This document shows positions 1 through 7,049 of a DNA stretch of 24,085 nucleotides, in pieces. Both the position numbers and the translations under genes were made by a program. This DNA comes from a virus. Numbering within the stretch: position 1 is the first letter of the stretch; every line of letters starts with the position of its first letter. Under the pieces are notes generated by a model, which was not told the DNA's origin, ran no database searches, and saw only the letters and a program-made list of their open reading frames with translations. The DNA lies in IMG/VR virus record IMGVR_UViG_3300031902_000053, positions 1-24,085 of that record; one strand, given 5' to 3'.

Positions 1-227
1 TAAGAGGCTCGCAGGCGCTTGTCGCCGCAGAGACGTACTTCGATGTCGTCCTCTCGTCGGATGGTCGCGAGGTGACGCCTGAGGGCGTGCGCGCGTTCAT
101 GAAAACAGAATCGCTGTCTGCGGCTGATCTGGATCTGTCTGCTCGCGTATTTGCTGAGATCTACCATCTCGTCTGCAAGACTCCGACGCATGTGCATCAC
201 GGTCCGCCTGCGCGGCGTCGACCGTAA
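1..227 (+). CDS. 3' end of an unidentified phage gene (5' truncated)
   Basis: An open frame runs from the window edge (first whole codon at base 3) to TAA at 225-227 and gives 74 C-terminal residues. The piece is mildly acidic in the middle (motif SLSAADLDLSARVF) and ends in a basic tail with HVHHGPPARRRP. It is read in the same direction as the packaging genes and stops 93 bases before the next start. I do not recognise the family. From its place just upstream of the terminase genes it could be a late-region regulator or another packaging-module protein, but nothing in the visible residues decides this. Coding is supported by the codon pattern and by the strong hairpin that follows the stop. 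Confidence 0.6.
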   Translation, partial: RGSQALVAAETYFDVVLSSDGREVTPEGVRAFMKTESLSAADLDLSARVFAEIYHLVCKTPTHVHHGPPARRRP

Positions 228-247
228 GAGTTGCGGGCCGCGCCCTC

Positions 248-271
248 GGGCGCCCCGCCGTAGGGGCGCCC
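248..271 (+). terminator. Perfect 9-bp hairpin after the first gene, terminator-like
   Basis: GGGCGCCCC at 248-256 pairs perfectly with GGGGCGCCC at 263-271 around a 6-base loop. It lies 21 bases after a stop codon and 50 bases before the next start. There is no real T tract, only TCTC, so it may be a weak terminator, a transcript-stabilising hairpin or a Rho-associated stop. Confidence 0.4.
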
Positions 272-320
272 TCTCGCCCCCAGAAGTCGCGCGCCGATGC
301 GCGGCATGAGGAGCTCTCCC

Positions 321-761
321 ATGACGAAGACCCCGAACAAGCGCGGCCGCCCGAAGGGCTCGAAGAATCGATCGAAGACACTGCCCAGCAGCGGCGCCGG
401 ACTTGTCCAGGCCGTGACGGCGGATACTGCGGTCGGTCCTTCGAGCCCTTCGACAACGCGCGCCGGTCTCGTCGCCGATCGCGATCGGCTGCTCCGCGGG
501 ATCGCGGAGTGCTCGAAAGCCGCCACCGAAGATCGCGCCGCCGAGACTGATTGGAAGACCGTCGCCGCGCTGCAGAGCCAGCTGAACGGCGTCACGAGGA
601 TGCTGCTCCGCATCTCCGGCGAGACCGCGCCTACCGACACGAACCTGATCAGATCGCCGCAGTGGGGCCGCCTGAAGGCGCGGCTCTTCGACTGCCTTGC
701 GAAGAAGCACCCGAAGGCGTGGGCGGACTTGCTGGCGATCGAGACCGACGAGGCACGCTGA
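321..761 (+). CDS. Candidate small terminase subunit / AT-hook DNA-binding protein
   Basis: The product has 146 residues. I chose ATG 321 over the in-frame ATGs at 297 and 306 because GAGGAG at 308-313 sits 7 bases before it. The N-terminus carries an AT-hook-like core, KRGRPKGSK at residues 7-15, which typically inserts in the minor groove of AT-rich DNA. A low-complexity linker follows, then a charged, probably helical region (about residues 48-100) and a C-terminal segment rich in K, R and W. Its place directly before the large terminase, its size and the DNA-binding motif fit a small terminase subunit that recognises phage DNA for packaging. I do not see a family signature beyond this, so the role is inferred mainly from position. 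Another possibility is a small DNA-binding regulator. Confidence 0.55.
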   Translation: MTKTPNKRGRPKGSKNRSKTLPSSGAGLVQAVTADTAVGPSSPSTTRAGLVADRDRLLRGIAECSKAATEDRAAETDWKTVAALQSQLNGVTRMLLRISGETAPTDTNLIRSPQWGRLKARLFDCLAKKHPKAWADLLAIETDEAR

Positions 762-767
762 TCTTCT

Positions 768-836
768 GGGGTGCAGGCCATGGCGGCCAAGCGGATTCCA
801 ACACCGAAGGACAGGGTTCGATTCCCTGGCATCCCG
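768..836 (+). tRNA. tRNA-like element, anticodon loop reads CCA (Trp), reduced D arm
   Basis: Acceptor strands GGGGTGC (768-774) and GCATCCC (829-835) form seven pairs with one G-U. The T stem is perfect: CAGGG (812-816) with CCCTG (824-828) around TTCGATT, which matches the TTCRANT consensus. The anticodon loop TTCCAAC (796-802) has T before and A after the anticodon CCA. Its stem has three central CGG/CCG pairs but mismatches at both ends. The D arm is short: GGCC (776-779) with GGCC (785-788) and a 5-base loop. Discriminator G836 is followed by CCCC, so CCA is not encoded. It fills almost all of the 79-base gap between the terminase genes. The arms clearly derive from a tRNA. Whether it is charged is uncertain because of the D arm and the anticodon-stem mismatches. 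Confidence 0.6.
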
Positions 837-840
837 CCCC

Positions 841-2541
841 ATGACCGCCACCGCCGAAGCAAAACGCAGGCGGCCCGGTCGTCCGAAGTCTCCCACGCTG
901 CTCGAGGAGTTCTTCGCGAGCGCCCGCGAGTACGCCGCGCAGGAGTCGACGCTCTCGTTCCCCTGCGTCCGGTACCAGAAGGACATCATCGGCTTCGCGC
1001 GTGACGTCCTCGGCTTCACGCCGTGCCGCACGCTCGGCGAGCTCATCGCGATCCGCGACGACGAGGACGCGCGCGACGTGCCCGAGCACGAGCGCGTCCC
1101 TTGCCTCTGGCCGAAGCAGATCGAGATCCTCGAAGCGTTCATGCCGGACGACGCGCGCGTCTCGACGGCGAGCGGTCACAAGATCAGCAAGAGCCACACG
1201 TTCGCGATCCTCGCGCTCTGGTTCTACTCGTGCTTCCACGACGCCAAGGTCGTGTTCTCGAGCACGACGTACCGGCAGGTCGAGACCATCCTCTGGACCG
1301 AGTTCCGGAAGATGCGGTACCGGGCGAAGGTCAACATCCCCGGCGACATGCACGAGGTCGCGTCGAGCGGCTTCAAGTCGACGGACTTCCGCGAGGTGTA
1401 CGGCTTCACCTCGAAGCAGCCCGAGGCCGTAGCCGGCATCTCTGGCAAGAACCTGCTGTTCCTCGTCGACGAAGCGAGCGGCGTCGCTGACGCCATCTTC
1501 GAGGCGATCCAGGGCAACCGCGCGGGCGGCGCGCGGATCGGGATGATGTCGAACCCGACGAAGACGACCGGCACCTTTGCCGAGTCTCACGACGGGAAGT
1601 CCGAGTTCTACACGTGCTTTCAGGTCTCGAGCGAGGAGACCCCGAACGCTGTCACCGGCCGCCGTCTGATCCCCGGGCTCGCTACGCGCGAGTTCGTGGA
1701 GGAGTGCAAGCGCGAGTGGGGCGTCGACTCGGCGTTCTACAAGATTCGGATCAAGGGCGAGTTCGTCCGAAACGACGACTCGAAGCCCTTCAGCATCGAG
1801 CGGATCACGCAGGCGCAAGAGCTTTGGCACGTCCTGCCGAGCGAAGGGCGCCTGCAGATCGGGATCGATCCCGCGGGCCCGGGGAAGAACGGCGACGAGT
1901 CGGGCTTCGCCGTGCGGCGCGGCCGCAAGATCCTGAAGGTCTACACGAAGAAGCTCACCGAAGAGCAGCACCTCGAAGAGCTCCTGCACATCCTCCGCGA
2001 GCACCGCGGCGCGCGCGAGCTCGGCGACGACATCATGCCGGTCGTGAAGATCGATCGCGAGGGGCCGATCGGCTTCGGCGTCTACGCGAGGATCAAGGCG
2101 CACTTCGAGCTGTCCGCTGACGCCCCCGTGGTCGTCGTAGGCGTGCGCGCGAGCGACAAGGCGCAGCGCCTGCCCGAGCAGTACGGACTCGTCCGTGACG
2201 AGCTCTGGGCCGGCTTGTCGGCCTTCCTGAAGGAGGGCGGCGCGCTGCCCACCGACAAGAAGCTCGAGAAGGAGCTGAACGCCGTCGAGTGGACGACGGA
2301 CATTCGAAACCGTCTGAGGGCGACTCCGAAGGACGACCTTCGAAAGATCCTGAACCGATCACCCGATCGTGCTGACGCGTGCGCCCTCGCGGCGTGGGAG
2401 TCGGCCGGGTACCGCGACGACAACGGGACGCCCCCTCAGGCGGCGCCCGCGGCCGCGCCGCCTCCGCGGCTCGATCCGTATCTCACGATTTCCAACGCGC
2501 AGTCTCCAACCGGGATCGATCCCTACGGAGCCATGAAATGA
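841..2541 (+). CDS. Terminase large subunit, Mu gp28-like
   Basis: This is the packaging ATPase and nuclease, 566 residues from ATG 841. It would dock on the portal, pump DNA into the prohead and cut it. The ATPase half shows a Walker A-like loop, ASGHKISKSHT (about residues 113-123), and Walker B LLFLVDEA, followed by a coupling-type SNPTKTTG. The nuclease half has the usual acidic positions: GIDPAGPGKNGDES, then VKIDREGPIGFGVY with the carboxylate and glycine pattern of RNase H-fold terminase nucleases. The N-terminus has RRRPGRPKSP, a second AT-hook-like motif echoing the gene before it. The C-terminal 40 residues are Ala/Pro-rich. The frame stays open upstream to 697, but that stretch runs through the preceding gene and the tRNA-like element, so I reject it. 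No Shine-Dalgarno sequence precedes 841. The stop is 7 bases before the portal start. Confidence 0.9.
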   Translation: MTATAEAKRRRPGRPKSPTLLEEFFASAREYAAQESTLSFPCVRYQKDIIGFARDVLGFTPCRTLGELIAIRDDEDARDVPEHERVPCLWPKQIEILEAFMPDDARVSTASGHKISKSHTFAILALWFYSCFHDAKVVFSSTTYRQVETILWTEFRKMRYRAKVNIPGDMHEVASSGFKSTDFREVYGFTSKQPEAVAGISGKNLLFLVDEASGVADAIFEAIQGNRAGGARIGMMSNPTKTTGTFAESHDGKSEFYTCFQVSSEETPNAVTGRRLIPGLATREFVEECKREWGVDSAFYKIRIKGEFVRNDDSKPFSIERITQAQELWHVLPSEGRLQIGIDPAGPGKNGDESGFAVRRGRKILKVYTKKLTEEQHLEELLHILREHRGARELGDDIMPVVKIDREGPIGFGVYARIKAHFELSADAPVVVVGVRASDKAQRLPEQYGLVRDELWAGLSAFLKEGGALPTDKKLEKELNAVEWTTDIRNRLRATPKDDLRKILNRSPDRADACALAAWESAGYRDDNGTPPQAAPAAAPPPRLDPYLTISNAQSPTGIDPYGAMK

Positions 2542-2548
2542 GGCCCTG

Positions 2549-3883
2549 ATGGCGTGGAAGGAAGCTGTCGCAGCGCTGCTCGGGATCAGCGCGTACCAGC
2601 CGCCGATCACGCCGTTCGCGCCGACGCTCGACGATCCGGCCGTGGAGAAGACGCGCGCGCTCCAGGGCGGCCAGCTCTCGCCGCTCCCGAACACGAAGAC
2701 GCGGTGGTACCTCGCGGATCTCGAGTCCGCGCAGCACTCCGCCGACAACGGAGATCTCGCGAACGCCGCGCGCCTCTGCCGAGCGATGCGCCGAGACGGC
2801 GTGCTCGCCGGCCTGCTCTCCACGACGTCCGGCGGACTCGTGCGGCTCCCGAAGCGCTTTAGCGGCGCCGCGGGCCCGGTGAAGTCGCTTGAGGGCCGGC
2901 ACGGCGTGCGGAGCCGCTTCGATGACATGTGCCCGCCTGGCGAGCTCGAGATGATGGCCGCTGACGGCGTCCTGCTCGGCGTCAGCGTCGGCGAGCTCGT
3001 GCCGGTCCCCGGCCGAGAGTTCCCGGTCCTCGTGAGGCTCGATCCGGAGTTCCTCCGGTTCCGCTGGAACGAGAACCGCTGGTACTACATGTCGATCGTC
3101 GGGAGCATCCCGATCACGCCCGGCGACGGGCGGTGGGTCCTGCACGTGCAGGGCGGGCGCACGGCCCCCTGGCAGAACGGACTATGGCACGCGCTAGGGC
3201 GCGCCTGGATCAACAAGGAGCACGCGCTCCTGCACAAGGCGAACTGGGAAGCGAAGCTCGCGAACCCCGCGCGCGCCGCGACGGCGCCGGCGGCGGCGAC
3301 CGAGGCGCAGCGAAACGGCTTCATTCAAGGCCTGATCGCCTGGGGCGTGAACACCGTATTCGAGCTCCCCGTCGGATGGGACGTCAAGATCATCGAGTCG
3401 AACGGCCGCGGCTGGGAGTCGTTCAAGGACACGATCGACTGGGCGAACAACGAATTCATGATCTCGCTCGCCGGGCAGGTCGTCACCACGACGGGCGGCA
3501 CCGGGTTCGCGAACGCGGACGTGCACAAGTCGATTCGCGCCGATCTCATTGAAGCTCGCGCGGACTCGCTCGCGTACACGGTGAATACCCAAGTCCTCCC
3601 GCAGTACACGCTGGAGAACTTCGGCGAAGAAGATCTCGAGGAGTCGCCGTGTCTCGAATGGGACACGACGCCCCCGCGTGATCTCGCCATCGAGGCGCAG
3701 GCGCTCATGCAGGCAGGGCAGGGGATTGCGCAAATGCATACGGCGCTCGCGCCGTACGGCCGCGATCTCGACATCGATGAGGTGGCGCATCAGTACGCGC
3801 TGAAGCTCATCGAAGTAGAGGCGAGCGAGCCTGGCGCCGAAAAGCAGCCGGAGGAGACGAATGAAGACGATCCAACGTCGTGA
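2549..3883 (+). CDS. Portal protein, DUF935 / Mu gp29-like
   Basis: The product is 444 residues and is the probable portal, the dodecameric ring at the head vertex through which DNA enters and to which terminase and neck bind. Family features visible are its place directly after the gp28-like terminase, the length, a conserved-looking core (SVGELVPVPG, then VRLDPEFLRFRWNENRWYY), WVLHVQGGRTAPW with GLWHALGRAW near residue 200-215, and AWGVNTVFELPVGWDVKIIES followed by ISLAGQVVTTTGGTGFANADVH, which is typical of DUF935 portals. The C-terminus is acidic. Start ATG 2549 has TGAGG five bases upstream, overlapping the terminase stop. The gene overlaps the next by 23 bases, implying coupled translation. 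Confidence 0.9.
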   Translation: MAWKEAVAALLGISAYQPPITPFAPTLDDPAVEKTRALQGGQLSPLPNTKTRWYLADLESAQHSADNGDLANAARLCRAMRRDGVLAGLLSTTSGGLVRLPKRFSGAAGPVKSLEGRHGVRSRFDDMCPPGELEMMAADGVLLGVSVGELVPVPGREFPVLVRLDPEFLRFRWNENRWYYMSIVGSIPITPGDGRWVLHVQGGRTAPWQNGLWHALGRAWINKEHALLHKANWEAKLANPARAATAPAAATEAQRNGFIQGLIAWGVNTVFELPVGWDVKIIESNGRGWESFKDTIDWANNEFMISLAGQVVTTTGGTGFANADVHKSIRADLIEARADSLAYTVNTQVLPQYTLENFGEEDLEESPCLEWDTTPPRDLAIEAQALMQAGQGIAQMHTALAPYGRDLDIDEVAHQYALKLIEVEASEPGAEKQPEETNEDDPTS

Positions 3884-5045
3884 CGCGAAGTCGTTCGCGT
3901 CCGTCGAGCGCGCTGAAGAGAACGGCCCGCCGACGGCCTTCCTGATCTGGAAAGACGGGATGAACGTCACCGATCACGGTCCTACCGTCTTCTCCGCGCG
4001 ATCCGCGCGGCTCCTCATGCAGGAGCAAGAGACGCGCGGCAATCGGTATTCGATGGACGTCAACCACCTCTCCCTGAATCCCGACGCGCCTATCCTGAAT
4101 CAGATAGCGGTCGGGTTCTTCTCCCTCGAAGTGCGGGACGGTTGCCTATGGGCAATCGATTGCGAGTGGAGCGACACCGTCAGCGCGGGCCTCACCAAGA
4201 GCCCGCCCGAGTGGAAATATTTCTCTCCTGCGTATGACGTGGATAAGGCAACTGACGAAGTTGTTAGTTTCCTGAACTGCGCCCTTACGAACAACCCCGC
4301 GACTCACAACGTCACGGCCCTTGCGACTCGCGGGGCAACACCTAAGGATCTCATGAAATACGCAGATGCGATTGCGGCCATGGCCGGCGAAGACGAGGAC
4401 AAGAAGACCGCGGCGATTGCTGCGATCAAGGCCGCGTTCGGCGAGGACGACGAGGAGGCCCCGAAGTCCGAGAAGAAGGAAGCGGCGGCCGAGCCCGACG
4501 AGAAGGACGGCGAGGACATGCCCCCGAAGAAGTCCGACGACTCCGCCGGCGACGGCTCCGAGGGCGAGAAGAAGGACTCTGAGGAAGAGGCTGACAAGAA
4601 GGACTCCGCCGCATCGATCACTGCCTCGCTTGATGCGAAGGTCCGCGGGCTGGAAACTCAGCTCAAGGTCTTCACGGCCGAACGTGACATGAAGGAGCGC
4701 AAGAGCCTCATCGCGGGTCGCGTCATGAGCACGGACCTCGCAAAGCTTCTTTCCAAGAAGCCTGTCGAGGAGGTCGCCGCGATCTGCGCGACGCTCCCCC
4801 GGAAGACGCCGAAGGATCTCGCCGCGGAGACGCGCGTGATCGCGACGCGCGGCGAGGATCAGGGGCAGCGCTCGGCGCGCCTCTCCCCCGAGGAGCGCTC
4901 GCAAATGGACGCTCGGATGGGCCTCAAGAAGAAGGCCCCCGAGGTGAGACGCGATGGGCGCACGCAGGTGTTCGAGACGATGACCGCCTCTGACGCGCGC
5001 AGCGCGATCCGGGCCTCTGCCACGAAGAAGGATGGTGCGAAGTGA
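3861..5045 (+). CDS. Prohead protease with C-terminal scaffold, Mu I protein-like
   Basis: The product is 394 residues and fits the Mu-like I protein, which matures the prohead and carries the scaffold in its C-terminal part. The N-terminal domain (about 1-155) contains FLIWKDGMNVTDHGPTVF, MDVNHLSLNP near residue 65-74, GFFSLEVRDGCLWAIDCEWS and KSPPEWKYFSPAYDV, the pattern seen in phage I proteins. Residues about 177-250 are an extremely charged Asp/Glu/Lys linker. Residues 250-290 look like a coiled coil, followed by a basic helical tail, as expected for a scaffold that is degraded after assembly. ATG 3861 has a strong GGAGGAG before it. The stop overlaps the next start as GTGA. A possible separate scaffold product from an internal start is listed at 4353. 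Confidence 0.85.
   Translation: MKTIQRRDAKSFASVERAEENGPPTAFLIWKDGMNVTDHGPTVFSARSARLLMQEQETRGNRYSMDVNHLSLNPDAPILNQIAVGFFSLEVRDGCLWAIDCEWSDTVSAGLTKSPPEWKYFSPAYDVDKATDEVVSFLNCALTNNPATHNVTALATRGATPKDLMKYADAIAAMAGEDEDKKTAAIAAIKAAFGEDDEEAPKSEKKEAAAEPDEKDGEDMPPKKSDDSAGDGSEGEKKDSEEEADKKDSAASITASLDAKVRGLETQLKVFTAERDMKERKSLIAGRVMSTDLAKLLSKKPVEEVAAICATLPRKTPKDLAAETRVIATRGEDQGQRSARLSPEERSQMDARMGLKKKAPEVRRDGRTQVFETMTASDARSAIRASATKKDGAK
4353..5045 (+). CDS. Possible nested scaffold protein from internal start
   Basis: Inside the protease frame, Met165 (ATG 4353) is preceded by AAGGA at 4344-4348, a usable ribosome-binding site with a 4-base spacer, and lies just after the protease domain ends. Translation here would give a 230-residue product containing only the charged linker, coiled coil and basic tail. 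In Mu itself a free scaffold (Z) is made from an internal start in gene I, so the same arrangement is plausible. The evidence is position plus ribosome-binding site only. Confidence 0.4.
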   Translation: MKYADAIAAMAGEDEDKKTAAIAAIKAAFGEDDEEAPKSEKKEAAAEPDEKDGEDMPPKKSDDSAGDGSEGEKKDSEEEADKKDSAASITASLDAKVRGLETQLKVFTAERDMKERKSLIAGRVMSTDLAKLLSKKPVEEVAAICATLPRKTPKDLAAETRVIATRGEDQGQRSARLSPEERSQMDARMGLKKKAPEVRRDGRTQVFETMTASDARSAIRASATKKDGAK

Positions 5046-5791
5046 CTGCACTTGCTGCTGAGAAGGCTCGACGATCCGAGCAGTGGAAGTACAAGGCGTT
5101 CACCCTCCCCTCCGGGAAGGCGTGGAAGGGCGCGCGCGCCTGCCTGAACGGCTCTGGTCAGGTGGTCCCCGCGACTGCCGCGACGGGCCTCGTCGCGATC
5201 GGCGTCTTCGCCGAGACCGTCGACGCGACGTCCGGCGCTCTGCCCGTGACCGTCGACTTCGAGCGCGAGATCACCGTCGAGCGCTTCGTCAACGCGACGA
5301 GCACCGACGCGTGCGCGTCCACCGACGTCGGCTCGATGGGGTACATGCTCGACGATCAGACCGTCGGCATTCTGCCGTCGCTAGCTGGCGTCGCTCGCTC
5401 TCCGGCGGGTCGCATCCTGGACGTCGACGCGGTGAAGGGCGTCGCCATCGAGAAGGCGTACGCGCCGACGCGGAGCGCATCCGCCGTCGGTACGATTCCG
5501 GCGTTCAGCGCAGGAAGCTCCGCCCCCGTCGGTCTCATCAACAGCGCCGCGTATGATGTCCCGACGACGGCTGCGGCCAGCGTTGTGATTCTTCCCGCGG
5601 TCGCGCCGGACGGTACTACGGTCTTCTTCGTTGCGGACGGAACGAAGAACGGTCACACGATCGTCTACACCGACGCGACTGGCAGCGTTGCGCTGAATAC
5701 CGTCGCGCAGACGCCGGCGTCGAAGCGCCACCTCGCGGTGTGCACGAAGTCGCTCGGCAAGTGGGTCACCAACGTCTTCTCGGCGCCGTGA
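5042..5791 (+). CDS. Capsid cement / decoration protein-like
   Basis: The product is 249 residues, beginning at GTG 5042 that overlaps the protease stop (GTGA). The N-terminal 150 residues are beta-rich with alternating Gly/Val/Ala, for example ATAATGLVAIGVFAETVDA, followed by VTVDFEREITVERFVN and VGSMGYMLDDQTVGI and then RILDVDAVKGVAIE. This is the layout of DUF2190-type cement proteins that sit between protease and major capsid genes in Mu-like phages. The C-terminal third (about 160-249) is a second beta-rich segment that ends in KRHLAVCTKSLGKWVTNVF. It would stabilise the expanded head. The family assignment is by layout and context. Confidence 0.6.
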   Translation: MTALAAEKARRSEQWKYKAFTLPSGKAWKGARACLNGSGQVVPATAATGLVAIGVFAETVDATSGALPVTVDFEREITVERFVNATSTDACASTDVGSMGYMLDDQTVGILPSLAGVARSPAGRILDVDAVKGVAIEKAYAPTRSASAVGTIPAFSAGSSAPVGLINSAAYDVPTTAAASVVILPAVAPDGTTVFFVADGTKNGHTIVYTDATGSVALNTVAQTPASKRHLAVCTKSLGKWVTNVFSAP

Positions 5792-5815
5792 TCTCGTCGC
5801 CTCTCTGATCTCTCC

Positions 5816-5883
5816 GCGCGCGTTGCGCGCCTGACAACTCGTTTCGCGCCTCCGCACTGCTCGGCATACGCCGCGCGGTGCGG
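5816..5883 (+). promoter_or_regulatory. Two hairpins in the leader of the major capsid gene
   Basis: The 121-base gap between the cement gene and the capsid gene holds two structures. GCGCGC (5816-5821) pairs with GCGCGC (5825-5830). A larger hairpin spans 5852-5883: CCGCAC with GTGCGG, extended inward by TGC/GCG (one T-G) and CGGC/GCCG around ATAC, with one mismatch. No U tract follows, so a 5' stabiliser, an RNA-processing signal or an attenuator is more likely than a simple terminator. The capsid ribosome-binding site, AAAAAGG at 5897-5903, lies just beyond. Confidence 0.45.
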
Positions 5884-5912
5884 CGGCGCTTTGTCCAAAA
5901 AGGTTCCGCGCA

Positions 5913-6995
5913 ATGCCCGCTCTGACTCCGTCTTTCCTCTTCGACTTCGAGAGCAACCTCTCGGCAATCGTGGAGGACGAATACAAGCGCTTCTCCGCAA
6001 ACATGTGGTGGTCCAAGTTCATGAAGGAACGCCCGAGCTCCAGCCGCGTGGAGATCATCTCCTGGCTACTCTCGACGGCGCAGATCGAGGATCTCGGGAA
6101 GATGGGCGGGAACCTGCCCTTCGAGGATCTCGTCTCGAAGTACACCACGTACGAGCCGAAGTTCTCGGGCGCGGGCCTGAAGCTTCGCCGTCCGCAGATC
6201 GAAGATCTCGACGGCAACGGCCTCGAGCTCGGTGCGAAGTGGGCCGCCGACATCGGCGCGCAGATGGGCTACTGGCCCCAGAAGGTCCTCACGAACATGC
6301 TCAAGCTGGGTCACCTGACCACGCTCGGCACTGCCTACGATGGCCTCTCGTTCTTCAACATCGCGCACCCCGTCAACCCGTTCAACACGGGCGCCGGCCT
6401 CTACGCGAACCTGTTCACCGGCGCGCCGACCGCCCCCAGCGCGGGCGTGGCGTTCAGCCCCGGCGCGCTCCCGATCGACGACTCGGTCACCGTCGACGTC
6501 GCGCTGACGAACCTCTCGAAGGCCGTCGCCGCGATCCGCGCGATGAAGATGCCCAACGGCGTCGATCCCCGCTTCCTGCGCGCCGCGACGATCGTCGCGC
6601 CCCCGCGCATGCAGGCGCGCGTCGCGCAGCTCACGAACGCGAAGTTCATCGCGCAGGCGTCCGCCGGCGGCACCGGCGCGTCGGGCTCTGCCGACGTCGA
6701 GGCGTTCATCTCGTCCCTCGGCACCGTGGAGCCCGTCATTGCCGACGAGCTTGCGGCGTTCGAGTCCGACACCACGTGGTTCCTCGCGTGTGAGGAGCAG
6801 GCCGCGAGCACGCTCGGGAGCTTCGTCTACGTGAACCGCGAGCCGTTCAAGATCACGTACTACACGGGACAGGGCGGCGGCAACGGCACGGACGCTGATC
6901 TGGATCGAGCCGAGGAGCTCGAGTGGCACTGCAAGGGACGCAACACGGGCGGCTACGGCCACCCGTACACGTTCTTCAAGATCAAGGCGGCCTGA
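5913..6995 (+). CDS. Major capsid protein, Mu gpT-like
   Basis: The product is 360 residues and is the main head shell protein, forming hexamers and pentamers with the HK97 fold. Recognisable Mu gpT-family features are the N-terminal FDFESNLSAIVEDEYKRF, the WWSKF segment, ISWLLSTAQIEDLG followed by FEDLVSKYTTYEPKFSG, the GLELGAKWAADIGAQMGYWP helix with LTNMLKLG, GLSFFNIAHPVNP, and the C-terminal LACEEQAASTLGSFVYVNREPFKITYYTGQG. ATG 5913 is preceded by AAAAAGG with a 9-base spacer. The gene is isolated by hairpins on both sides, unlike its tightly packed neighbours. That fits a need for separate, high-level expression. Confidence 0.9.
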   Translation: MPALTPSFLFDFESNLSAIVEDEYKRFSANMWWSKFMKERPSSSRVEIISWLLSTAQIEDLGKMGGNLPFEDLVSKYTTYEPKFSGAGLKLRRPQIEDLDGNGLELGAKWAADIGAQMGYWPQKVLTNMLKLGHLTTLGTAYDGLSFFNIAHPVNPFNTGAGLYANLFTGAPTAPSAGVAFSPGALPIDDSVTVDVALTNLSKAVAAIRAMKMPNGVDPRFLRAATIVAPPRMQARVAQLTNAKFIAQASAGGTGASGSADVEAFISSLGTVEPVIADELAAFESDTTWFLACEEQAASTLGSFVYVNREPFKITYYTGQGGGNGTDADLDRAEELEWHCKGRNTGGYGHPYTFFKIKAA

Positions 6996-7008
6996 GCGCC
7001 TGACGTCG

Positions 7009-7039
7009 AACCCCGCACCGCGCAAGCGGTCGCGGGGTT
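7009..7039 (+). terminator. Terminator-like hairpin after the major capsid gene
   Basis: AACCCCGC (7009-7016) pairs with GCGGGGTT (7032-7039). Inside, ACCGC pairs with GCGGT around a GCAA tetraloop (7022-7025), with one bulged C at 7031. Only three T follow. It lies 14 bases after the capsid stop and just before the next start. It probably acts as a partial terminator or 3' stabiliser separating head from tail expression. Confidence 0.6.
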
Positions 7040-7049
7040 TGCGGCGTTG

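Noticed and set aside
697-840. In-frame upstream extension of the large terminase
   Set aside because: It crosses the 3' end of the preceding gene and the tRNA-like structure and has a poor protein pattern.
649-2103. Long minus-strand open frame (484 codons) opposite the large terminase
   Set aside because: It is Arg/Asp/Leu-rich low-complexity sequence caused by high GC in the antisense frame, and the plus strand has clear terminase motifs.
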